This document shows positions 1 through 10,626 of a DNA stretch of 64,000 bases, piece by piece; the first letter of the stretch is position 1; each line of letters begins with the position of its first letter. The notes below the pieces were generated by a model. That model was not told the DNA's origin and made no database searches. It saw only the letters and a list, made by a program, of their open reading frames with translations. This DNA is from Sarocladium kiliense (taxonomy: Eukaryota > Ascomycota > Sordariomycetes > Hypocreales > Sarocladiaceae). The position numbers and the translations under genes are program-made. The stretch is from contig JAUZTG010000029.1 of assembly GCA_030734395.1 (NCBI GenBank), positions 2,604,001-2,668,000 of the forward strand. The letters run 5' to 3'.

Positions 1-3000
1 CCATGCCAAGCTTTTTGAACCGTCTGCGAGGTGCCGTCCTTGCCGACTTGGCTGCCCAGGGGAACGCGAACTAGACAAGGGGGAGGGGGTGTGCGTCAAA
101 AGCGTCAGCCTCCTAAACCGCATCTGGCGAAGAGGCAGAGCTTATTTCCGTAGTGTAATCGATGGGAGTCCTGCTCACGGTGGTGCAGATGAGCGTAGAT
201 GACAGTCCTGTTAGGCCTTAGGGCTGCTATCTCGCTGCGCTCGCTGTCATTTCATCTCTTGCGAGGACATGTCGATCGCTGTGGTCTTGGCCGGTCCCTT
301 CTGAGGCTCTGGAAAGCTGGCTTCGAGTTGAGACTATTCTCGCAATCTCGCACACGCTGGTATCTCCTCCATTCCCTTCGCAGAGTGGCGTCGAGATGAA
401 GGCCTTAAGACAAGGCGGACTCAGACCACGTCCAATAAATGGGACTCCGTAAAGCACGCATCCAGAAGGTCCCTGGGTGCCGCTCATGCCGCCGACTGCG
501 TATCCTTACTGTTCTTCATTTTCGGCGCGCATACCCCAGGAAGCTTATTCCTCGTCTTCTACCCTCCTCATATCCCCACAGGAGGGCCCTTTGGAAACAC
601 CTGGAACGACCACCACCAGCATGTGCAGAGGGTTGTTCACCCCTGCGAGCCCAAGAACTTGGCTCCTGAGCCCCGTCAGAGAAAGCTTGGCTCGGCGTGC
701 GGCTGTGAAGCCAAGCCTTTCTGTCTCTCTGTTGTACATTCTCTCTCGGATGCTATGATTTGAAGGATGCACCCTGGATCTTGTTGATCTCCAGGCACGC
801 ATGGTATGTCAGTGTGCAATATACCCTTCTGATCGTGGAAACAAATGTAGGTTGAGGCTTTGAGTCTGTTTGAGATTGCAAGTCCTTAAGGGCGATGGCA
901 AGCCCTCCATTGAGAGGGATGTCCTTTTCTGAATGTCGTCATTCCGACCAGCCAAGCCTTTCCAAGTCCTCATCGTCTCTTCGCTTCAACTTCCGGCAGG
1001 CAAAGTTGTAGAGCCATTTCGGAGAAGCCAAGCATTGTCTTGTACATAACCTAGGGCTAGGCAGTCTTGGTTTCCGGCGTCGTGGGACAGTCAATCGCAG
1101 TGAGCGCTCCGCCCGCTGAGGAGAAGACAAATCGTCCAGCCATTTACCGTGACGGCCAAGATTAAGAAGCTTCACAGTCCCGACAGATCGCCCAGATGAG
1201 GTCGCCAAGTAACAAGCTCTGCTGATTTGATCGCGGACAAGATCGATTGACTGTGCCCCTCCCCATCTTACCAGTCCGACAGGATCAGATGCTCTCTGGG
1301 CTGCCTCACGGACATGCATCACGGTGGAGAGCTCAGGACGCATCAGGGTCTCTCTGGGGAATAGCGGGAGCCGACTAAACTTCAAGCTTCTTGACAAGGT
1401 TGTCATTTAGCATGCCAGGGCACCCCCTTCTCATCGTCTCGACCGCATTGCACATTGTTCGAGATGACCTTAATTAGCTTCGAAGCCACAAAATGGCAGA
1501 ATGGCCTGACACTCCCCCGGCTGATCACTTTCGCGACGGTCTCGAATCGCGAGCGGATGCCCGTTGCAGTCTCGCTTGGGTATACTGGATCGCAACATGA
1601 CCTTGCCCCAATGGGCGCCACCGCAACAGGACAACGGCCTCAGAAGGTTCACACAGCCCTGGCAGCAGTAATTGCGAGAAGTGTTCTGTTCATGATACTC
1701 AGGGCTTCGCTGTCGGCGGGTTGCCCATCTCATAGCTAATGTAACCGGCTGGCACGGCATCTCGTCTTGGCCCGTCTCTACACCCCCTCCGACACGACGG
1801 TGCCCCGGACTCAAGGCTTGGCCCGGTCTTCACTGAATGATCCGAAGACCATGGCTCATCGCGATTTCAGTGGCTTTTCTATTTGGCCGATGCTCGATGG
1901 TGCGAGACCGCTTTGGTTGCCTCAGCTGGTGGGTTGCCAACGAGCTATTGACGCCTTGGGCCTAAGCTTATCTCGACCAGGCCTACGGCTCAACCGCTCG
2001 CGTGGCCTCGCAAGGGTGTTGCTACCCAGCCCTGGAAGAGACCCCAGGCTGGTGTGTTGCCCTGTTCGTTGCAAAACCTAGGTACTCACAGACACAGGCA
2101 TGTCGTCTCAATTCCCCCGTCGTCGTAGTCAATTTCATAGATGCCGTGTTCCGTTATCACGGCGCTCGTCCGCGTTGCCGATCTTCCCTGGTGAAGGGGG
2201 CACTATTATCTAACGGAATGCGTGGTGCCGCGAAGACGCCCCAACGCCCTTGTGGAGGAGGCCGTGCTGGGTAGCTGATGTACACACCCCCTCCTTCGCC
2301 AACTCTATCTGGCAGCCCAGATGGATAAGTCGGCATCTGGGGGGATGGCATTTTCCCTCAAACTCCCTCTGCGCGAGCGCGAGCAGGGCCCTGTGCTGGC
2401 TGCTGCAGATCCCCGTGGCTAGGGAGTATGTCCGCGGAAAGCCTGATGTTTCTCTTGGCCATCCAAAACAGCGCTCTTGGAACACAGGGGCGACAAACGT
2501 CGTCGTTCCTCCAGGGTAGTTCAGGTTGAGGGGAGCAGCCAAGGCCGAGGTGCAGCCCAAGCGATCGACGAGTCACAGGCGCCTCTCCGTAGGCATCAAC
2601 CACCGCTTTCTGCTCCATTGAGGCCATTTCCATGGACGTGCTTAAGCTTAAAATCCGCTTTCGACTCAGCATCGTTGGTGTCGTCACTTCAACTGTAACC
2701 CTGATCGCCAGCGCCCGTTGTGGGACTACGGTTCCTTGGGAATGGCTCTTGTGACACTGTTTAGTTCCAACGATACTGAGGTGACGCGGTCTCCCGGCAA
2801 AGTCGGAACAAAATCGTCACCCCAGGCCCGCAATATGGGGACAAGCTATTGTTTCGCGCCAGTCTTGTTCAATCAAGTGTCTTTCGCGCTTAAAGTATGA
2901 AGCAAACACTGGGGTATCCAGTTATAGCGGCAGTATCGAGATGCCGAACAGTCGAAAACGTGCAGGGAAGGGGTAGCCTCATGAACCTGCCCTTACTGTT

Positions 3001-4106
3001 GGCATAGTAGATGCGGAAATGAATGTCGACTCGGACTAGAAGTTACGGCGGGCATGCCAACCGCTATAGTTTGATAGTACTGGCATCTGAGCTATCGCGC
3101 ATTTTCGACGTGAACTGGGTATATTGCTCCTTCAAATCTCGAGACACTCTGAAAATGATACAGTCAACCAGATAGATACGAGGCCTCGGCTATTGACACG
3201 GGCTTCGCACTGAGTGACCATTGCAGCGCCTGAACATGTTCTGCTTGGCCATATTGTTGCTTTGCCATAATTGCCCCCTTGGTTTTCGGCAGCCCGAAGT
3301 CAAAGTTGTGAAGCCTGGTCAAGCATGAGGCTCATGATTTTGACAGAGGTTATGCTCGCCTCGGAAGCTGGTTGCTTATCCATTTGTGATGAAAAGTCTG
3401 TGCATCGTACAGGCAGGCTTTCCCGGGAGACGACCATATCAATTCTGGCTTTTCGCGTCGAATGAGCCTGACTTGTAGTGCAAGCCTTGTCTTTCCAAGG
3501 GTAGTTAATGGGCCCGCCTCCAAGGGGTGATGTAGCACCACGTAGATGACGCAGAACACAGTATCTGTGAGTCTTCCTGTCCAAGAAGCATTACGACACA
3601 ACAACCCGCCCGTGCCATTCAAGAGATTGCGTCAGGTCTGCGTGCAGCGCATTAAGCTGGCGCTGTGCTGGCAAACCGGCCATCATGTAAGGTTGCAGAA
3701 GAGAGGACACGTCTTAGCCTATCGTCACTCTTTGTCTGCACCTGTCCCCCCTAGGCAGATCTTCGTTGCAAGGATCATAGACGATGACGATTGTGCATGC
3801 GTTCATCCTTGAGATTATCAGTCGTTTGATTCGGTTCACTCAGCTGCTTTCGACTTCCCATGTCGTACAACCCATAGATGGTCCTCGGGACCTGGTGCAA
3901 CCTTTGCAGGAACAACGGTCCTGTGCTGCAGTGGAGATCGGCTAATCGAGCGCGCCCTTTCGCTCGATTTTCCTGGCCTTGATCTCTCACCAATCTCCAG
4001 GAAGAGGAGCATTTGGCGAGCAAGCTCGCGCCGATAGCGTCCATCTCTGACGACGGTAAACTGGTCGGGGACGCCGGAAGGGCCAAGGACGTTGTACTGG
4101 TCTCGC
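1..4106. other. Gene-free stretch, nothing supported
   Basis: No open frame longer than about 155 codons occurs here, and none of the frames on either strand shows a recognisable domain, a good splice-joined model or a signal peptide. I saw no terminal inverted repeats or tandem repeats by eye. The right end is the 3' flank of the asparaginyl-tRNA synthetase gene. A decayed element or an untranslated RNA cannot be excluded. Confidence 0.5.
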
Positions 4107-5938
4107 CTAGCAATCGCAACGGCCGTAATACCGGGGAAACGGGACCACATCGCGAATGTTTGTCACTCCAGTCAGGTAACTCAACAGGCGGTCAAACCCG
4201 AGACCGAATCCTCCGTGTGGAGGGCTGCCCCAGCGTCGAAGATCTAGGTACCAATTCAGAGAACTTTGCTTCTGGTCGCGCTTCGTAGGCACCTCGAGTC
4301 CATGCAGCTTCATGTTCTCCTCCAACTCTGCCAGGCGATGCTCACGCATGGATCCTCCGGCAAGCTCCCCTATGTGGGGGACAATGAGGTCGAAGCAGTC
4401 AACGGTAGAACCCTCTGTTCGAGAGTGTGACGACTGCAGCATGTAGAAAGCCTTGATATCCCTGGGATAGTGCGTGATGAACACAGGAAGGTAGGCATCT
4501 TGCGAGCTGTCGAAACCAAACTTCTCGGCGAGGTACTTCTCATGCTCAGATTGAAGTCCGCGACCCCAAGCTGGCTCGTGCTCGAAGTTTTCGCCCGAGG
4601 CTCGGAGAACCTCAATTGCCTCTGTATACGACACACGAGGCCATTGAGACGGCGACATCAGGCCATTCCAGCGGCGCCGGAGCTGCTCGCTCTCCACGAG
4701 GTCTTTGAACGCTAAGCGCTCAATCGGGTCCTTAGCCGTCACTCTGTTGTCCACAAGATCTTTGTTGGCAGGTGTCTCTTGCAGGGCGAGGGCAAGAGAT
4801 CTCAGCATATCCTGGGCCAGATTCATGACATCATCCATATCGCTCACAAAGCTCATCTCGGCCTCGAGCATATAGAATTCACTCAAGTGCCGTGACGTAT
4901 CGCTCTGCTCGGCTCTGAAAGTGGGAGATAGGGTCCAAACATTGCCCAATGCCTGCGAGAACGCCTCCAGATGAAGCTGTGATGAGACAGTAAGGTATTT
5001 GGTGTCCTTGAAAAATTCTTCGGGGCCGCTTGCCTTGACAGAAAACGCCTCACCTGCACCTTCACAGTCCGAGGACGTGATGAGTGGCGGGTGGCATTGC
5101 TGAAAGCTGCGTTTGTAGAAATAGTCTGTCAAGATAGCGGTAGCATCTGAACGGAGCCGCAGGATCGTCGAGTTGAGAGGCATACGGGGGCGCAGATGAG
5201 GAATATTGCGCAAGCTCTCAGGTGACTGGTACTTGTTTTGAATTGGGTACGTCTACAATTTACATCAGCATTGGAAAGAGTGATGTCTGCTCGTCGACCT
5301 ACCTGTGCATCAGATTCTCCAAGGACCTCCACGTGGGACACTTGCAACTCTCTAGACACTTGGGCGGCAGCTTCGGGATCCACATTAGAAATGTTCTCAG
5401 ACGACGATACATCCGATTGTGCCGAGTCAACAGCCTGCATCGATGCTTCTGTCAGCGGTAGGCTATCTTGTTCATAGACGGTAGAAGTCTCTTCAGCAGA
5501 GGCCGATTGGCCGTTGAGCTTGATCATCTCGGCGTGGTCTCGCTTGACGTGCCAGACACCCTTCATGTGGACGGCGCTTCCTGGACTGAGGCTGTAGAAT
5601 CTTAGCATTGGTACGCTTGGCACGACAAGGACGACATACCCTGCTGTGAGTGATCTGGGTACAACGGCCTGCAGAGGCCGCATAGATGAGCCATCTGTGA
5701 TGTTGACGAAAGACACCTGTCCCAGTTTCTTCCGTGATCGTACATGGCCATAGACTTGGACCTCGGGATTTGGGATGTCTGGGGTCCAGCCCTTAAGATC
5801 TGCCAGTGTCTTATCCTTCGTGGAAGGCTGCGTTTGAAGCGCAGGAGCTCGCACAGAATACCATCTATGGGGAGGTCTCCAAGGCCGAGTTGGGAGAAGC
5901 TTGACCGCCATTGTCGCCATATTTGCCTCTTTGGGCAA
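4107..5938 (-). CDS. SLM5: Mitochondrial asparaginyl-tRNA synthetase (class II)
   Basis: This enzyme charges mitochondrial tRNA-Asn with asparagine. Two exons (5303-5938 and 4107-5252) are joined across a 50-bp intron at 5253-5302 (GTAGGT donor, TTGTAG acceptor), giving 593 aa. The N-terminus is basic and hydrophobic with a WYSVRAP stretch, as expected for mitochondrial import. An OB-fold anticodon-binding domain follows (VQVYGHVRSRKKLGQVSFV). The splice restores YPIQNKYQSPESLRNIPHL, the typical entry to the class II catalytic domain. Motif 2 (FRAEQSDTSRHLSEFYMLE) and motif 3 (GFGLGFDRLL, then NIRDVVPFPR near the end) are intact. A Ser/Glu-rich insert of roughly 70 residues lies between the OB fold and the catalytic core. 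The start could also be Met7 or Met10; I chose the first in-frame Met. Family assignment is secure, and the mitochondrial location is inferred from the N-terminus. Confidence 0.93.
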
Positions 5939-8900
5939 GATGCTTCTCCAGCCAGAGGTTCACAGCTCAAACAACCCAGAACCAGCTCCTGAGTAGTTGA
6001 AGCGTGACATAGGGGTGTTCGGGTAAGACTCGGGACGCCGTCCAGCAGAATTGCGAATCGGCAGATCAGCCGAATACCGTAACCACCGACACACGAACAG
6101 CTTCGATTCGCGTACTGAGTGGGATGGACGAGGCGATCAATGGTTCTTCACTTTCAGGTGCAGGATTCAAGGACGAAATTAGCAGCATCAAGACTTGGGC
6201 CGAATGATGAGTAATCATGGGTCCACTTGGTTCCTGAGGCAGTTGCAGCGCGGGAAGGTCCCTGCATTGTCCAGCCCGATCCGAGCTAGATGCAGTGCCG
6301 CTTTGAACGGTCACCTGTCCAATTTCCAAGATGGCCAATCATCACATACCCTTACTATAGCTTCTAGGCGTGCCCTTTCTCAATACTGTGAGCAGTGATC
6401 GATGATGTAGGCCACCGCACTTCGAGCCACCGCTAAAGTGCGTCTCGAGATTTACCTTCGGGCTATTCGACAAGGTTAGTGGAGGTCAGGACCCGCGAAC
6501 CCTTTGCCGTTCCAGGTGTTGCTGCAATTCATCTTAGCATCATGCCAATGCTCTGACGTACGTGTTGTCCAGAGCACTCCAGTTTTGTCAGGCACGGAGT
6601 CGCTCGAGGTGAGATTCGCATGTGGTATGATACCATGCTTCATCACGGTTTGACTTCGCGCGAGACCAGGCACACTGGAATTGAGGGGCCGACTAGAATT
6701 ACGGTGTGACCCGCTCCGAGTGCCCAGCCAAGATCATGCCCAGAAGGTCTAGAATTATGCGGCTTTCCCGGGGCCATGAATCTCCAGCGACTACTCCGCT
6801 GAATTGGCGATCAATTCTATGGATTGCATGGTATTTTGCACTGAGCGATATCTTGATAGAACGACATAGACATACAGCAGCTGAATATGTGCTTGCAAGT
6901 CAACCTTCATTCCCACTCTATACGAGAATCGGGTCCTGCCTATACATCTAGCCTTCTGGTGAACTTTCCTTGACAATTCGTACTAAACCTGGCTAGCTAT
7001 CACTATGGGGAGAAATATCACAAAACTTTCTGGCGCCTGGGGCCCTGTACCTCAGCTGAAGGTGTCGGCCCACTACGGTCATATTGTGTCGTCGGATACC
7101 TGTCGCTGCGAACTCACGATGCTGCACAAGCATACGATCAGGCTTCAAAACTGCCATGATCCCGATGGTTGGTCTGAATTTCGAGGGCCTCAATCACAAA
7201 AGAAGAAATATATGTGCAGCAGGCACAAAGATAAGTTTGTTTAGACAGCCTGCCTGTACTCTGCGTTGATAGAGTTGCCGTTCATGGCAAATCCGCTCGC
7301 CAATGATGTTTCTATACAGACTTTAAACTGGATTGTTTTCCAATGAGCGGTTGAGCGTGTTATGTTTTTCGATCATCCATCTAGCCTCACCTACGGAGCG
7401 ACGACATATGTCACAGCAGACACTGAGAGGGTGAACTTGTGTGGTGGTGTGTAGTTCTCCCTAAGCAGTGATTACTGAGAACCGACCATAGTAACAACCC
7501 ATCACGCCATCAATAAGACCGCCCACATAGACAAATCGAGATCTCCAACAATAATGAACGGGTTCATGGTAAGCTGCCCGGTCACCATCAGCCGCAAACG
7601 CTGCATACGAAGCCAGTGTTTGGCGGCCTGGACATAGCATTAAATGTACACATTGCTGCAGCTTCGGGTGGCTTCCAGAGTGAGGCAGAACTGATTGCTT
7701 TGATCCCAGGCCTCGACGAATGCGTAGCTGATATGCTTAAAGCGGCGAAAGTGCTGCTCCACTTATCGCCCGAATAGAGAATCGGGCCCAAGCCAGTCAG
7801 TTTACCCACCTCCCTTCCTAAGCAGCTTCACGTCTGTCGTCATTCCTGCCTGAACACAAACGTGTTGCTTTGTTCCCACAGCAGGAGCAGTGGAGGATCG
7901 CAAGGGAGGATGCTCCTTCCCTTCCGGCGTCTAGTTACAGGTGTTTCTCCCGACATTCCGCGGTCTCTCGCGTCATGTGATTTAACTTTCTTCCCGCATT
8001 CTGCTGGGCGGGCCCAATGGCCTGATATTCGAGCTATGGCCCAGCTTCATTGCCGCCGTCCATCACTCTCCAGCTTCGTCAGCATCAATCACAACTTGCT
8101 GCCGCCTTGCAGACTGTGGCTGACCGGTCAAGTCGTCATGTCACGTTGGCAGCGTCACACTCGCCGTGCATACACACCGGTCCAAGGAGGAGGGTACCTT
8201 CGCCTCCCCTCCATCAGCTCTGGGCCGTGCCTTTGCCCCTTCTGCCATCTGCAGGACCAAGACCAGATGACCACCGTCACAGAATCATTGCTCTCGTGTT
8301 CGATTGACGCGAGAGGGGCTCTTGGCCGATCTCGCCCTTGCGGCCAGCGACTCTCCCAAGCCCCGCCGTAGTAACCATCCGCCGCCGTCCGTCTTGTCTT
8401 ACCGTGACGCGTCTGGTCGGTGCTCGATGCGGATAAGCATTCTCACAGCATCGGGCATCTCCATCACCTCCATGCCAGCTTCTGGTGCAACACTTGCAGC
8501 GCCTTCCCGTCTTTGGTGCACTGTGTTGGTCTGGACCTGCAAATCGCTCATTTGGGCCAAAGTGCCTAGGCATCTCCGGTGCGCACCTACATCTCAAGCG
8601 CACCTAGTGTCGATTCAGGTCCCTCGATCCCGGGCTAACCTAACTCTAAGGTAACAGATAGCACGGCTATTGCTAGAATATCACCCCGGTCCGCAGTTCG
8701 GCCCCTGCCATCGTGCCAGGTACAAATTACACCCAGTGTGCATGCCAGCCAGCCACCCTAGTAGTAGTCGCGTTCAAGGCCGCCTGACGCCCCAGCATAC
8801 ATACGGGTCGACACGATCACAAAGGCGAGATGGAGTGCCACAGATCTCATGTGCAGCATCCCGCAACAATGTCCCGGTAGCTTTCCACCCCTCCTTGGCG

Positions 8901-9470
8901 CACGGCCCAATGCTACGATGCGCCATCGAGACTGCTCTGATTTGCCATCCCTTGCTCTCCGGTCGTCAAGTGGCCCAACCAATATGCAGGTTGGCCACAC
9001 AGAGCACCCGGGAGGCAATGTCTGAGATATCTCAGTCCTCCTGTGTCCCGTGAGATCTTGCATTACAGTGTGCTGCAGTGTACCAGGCAGCGCGGCATCG
9101 CAGTCCATAGGTTCCGAGGGTGCCTCGTGGTCTCCATTCTTATTGTCTCTCCCGCGAGACAGCCACTGGCCCCCCAACGGCACCTCAAGCGATGGCCGTT
9201 GGTCTTTGTGCCCTTGTGGGCTGGTCCATATCAGTTCGTTTGGCTTCCGGCATGACTGCGCGTCCTGTCCCCGGCCGAAGTTGTTCGCACATTCTCGTTC
9301 CCTCGCCTGATCGCTGAGTCTGTTCCAAAACACTGAGTTCACTTTCGGTACATGATCAAGTTGTACAAGCTATCTATTTCCTTCGCTTCGCTTGTAGACC
9401 TCTTTGTGGTTTTTCGTCGAAGCGCTTCTCTCAGCTGAACACCTGTCGCCTTGTCTACGGATCCGGAGGA
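5939..9470. other. Gene-free stretch, nothing supported
   Basis: Frames on both strands are short and compositionally unremarkable. It contains the 5' flank of the synthetase gene on the left and the promoter of the glycohydrolase-like gene on the right. A 60-codon open frame near 7594-7776 (+) has a protein-like composition but no start, splice context or recognised homology. Confidence 0.5.
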
Positions 9471-9478
9471 TATATAAA
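9471..9478 (+). promoter_or_regulatory. TATA box of the PARG-like gene
   Basis: A perfect TATATAAA lies 30 bp before the first in-frame ATG (9508) and 120 bp before the second (9598). Transcription starting about 30 bp downstream would begin at or beyond the first ATG, so the second ATG is the better start for the protein. Confidence 0.55.
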
Positions 9479-9597
9479 ATCAAGCAGGAACCGGCTGTGT
9501 CGCGCCCATGTATCAAATCGCAACACTGGGCTCTTCTAGTTTGACATCCTCGGCCCCATTCGATTACCATCAATCTTTACCAAGATCCTCTATCAGA

Positions 9598-10626
9598 ATG
9601 CCGCCAGGTTCAAGATCAAGTCGCCCGCGACCCTCGGAGATCGCGGCAGAGACCAAGCGGAACTTCATCCCCTTGGTCAAGTCGACGTACTCAGAGAGCT
9701 ACCCGCCATACTCCATTCTCTATGTGCAGCCTATGCAACAACTGCCCATCCCAAGGCGGACACTGAGCACCCGACCACCTGCTTTCAGAGTGGAGGCCGG
9801 CGACCCGGTGATGAGAGCCATTTATTGCGGCGTGTCGGAGTCTGAAGCAAACGATGCAGTGGGAGGTCCCAAAGTGCGCGTCCCCTTCATTTGTGCCGCC
9901 AACGAGCGTCGGCCAGGCGGGGACTGGGAGACAGGCTGCTCCGGTTACGAAGAGAAGCTATGCCGTCGAAGCAACTTGTCGGCAACACTCAGCACGCCTT
10001 GGCCAAATACGACACCAAACAACTATCCCATTCCGTCGGAAGGCGGTCTCCTGTCGAACTCTGTAGTGGTTTATCGGGGACCTCATGATCGTTACGAGCT
10101 CCTGGAGCATTGGTTCGACCTTCCTGTCGTGTCTGTGCCCCCCACGCGGTGGCCCAAGCTCAAGGAACACGGAACCAAGTACTCTTTCTCGGAGGAGCGT
10201 GCTATGATCCGCGATAAGATCCGAGGCGCTCTCCGCATCTGCCTCTTCAACAACTATGACAAGGTCGTCATCGGAGATTTTGGCCTCGGCAATGGCCATC
10301 GCAACCCTCCCCAGGAGCTTGCGGAGATTTGGAGAGACGTGTTCCTGTTTGACCCTGACCTACGTGGACAATTTACGTATGTTATTTTTGCCTTCGAGGA
10401 TCCCCATCAGAGCACCACAAAGCTCATTCTCGACGAAATGGCCAAAAAAGATGGCAAAAGCAGCGCACGAGGCAAGTCCCGCAGCGACTCATCCAGCTCA
10501 TCACGGAGCCACAGTCACTGCCCAAGTGACATGGCACTCTTTGAGTACGTGTTCAGCGAGTCTCAGATTGAGCGGGCTCTCAGCAAACCGGATCCACGGT
10601 ATAAGCTGGACATGATTACTTCCTAG
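9598..10626 (+). CDS. Microbial-type poly(ADP-ribose) glycohydrolase-like protein
   Basis: Single exon, 342 aa from the ATG at 9598; an in-frame ATG at 9508 would add 30 residues but sits too close to the TATA box. It resembles the TIGR02452/PARG_cat_microb (old DUF2263) macrodomain family, whose members remove ADP-ribose from proteins. The signature region is residues 102-125: an Asn, then PGG at 106-108 and the acidic pair E118-E119 within GYEEKLCRRS. Canonical enzymes read GGG followed by QEE, so the third Gly is Asp and the Gln is Tyr here. The C-terminal half has the expected YDKVVIGDFGLGNGHRNPP stretch and a FTYVIFAFEDP strand. After this comes a Ser-rich low-complexity segment and a fungus-specific tail. 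There is no signal peptide, so it is probably nuclear or cytosolic. Fold assignment is good; activity is inferred. Confidence 0.72.
   Translation: MPPGSRSSRPRPSEIAAETKRNFIPLVKSTYSESYPPYSILYVQPMQQLPIPRRTLSTRPPAFRVEAGDPVMRAIYCGVSESEANDAVGGPKVRVPFICAANERRPGGDWETGCSGYEEKLCRRSNLSATLSTPWPNTTPNNYPIPSEGGLLSNSVVVYRGPHDRYELLEHWFDLPVVSVPPTRWPKLKEHGTKYSFSEERAMIRDKIRGALRICLFNNYDKVVIGDFGLGNGHRNPPQELAEIWRDVFLFDPDLRGQFTYVIFAFEDPHQSTTKLILDEMAKKDGKSSARGKSRSDSSSSSRSHSHCPSDMALFEYVFSESQIERALSKPDPRYKLDMITS

Noticed and set aside
7594..7776. 60-codon plus-strand open frame with an amphipathic helical look
   Set aside because: No start codon or credible intron connects it to anything upstream.
8758..9342. 194-codon minus-strand frame upstream of the PARG-like gene
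   Set aside because: Composition resembles antisense translation, and no homology is recognised.
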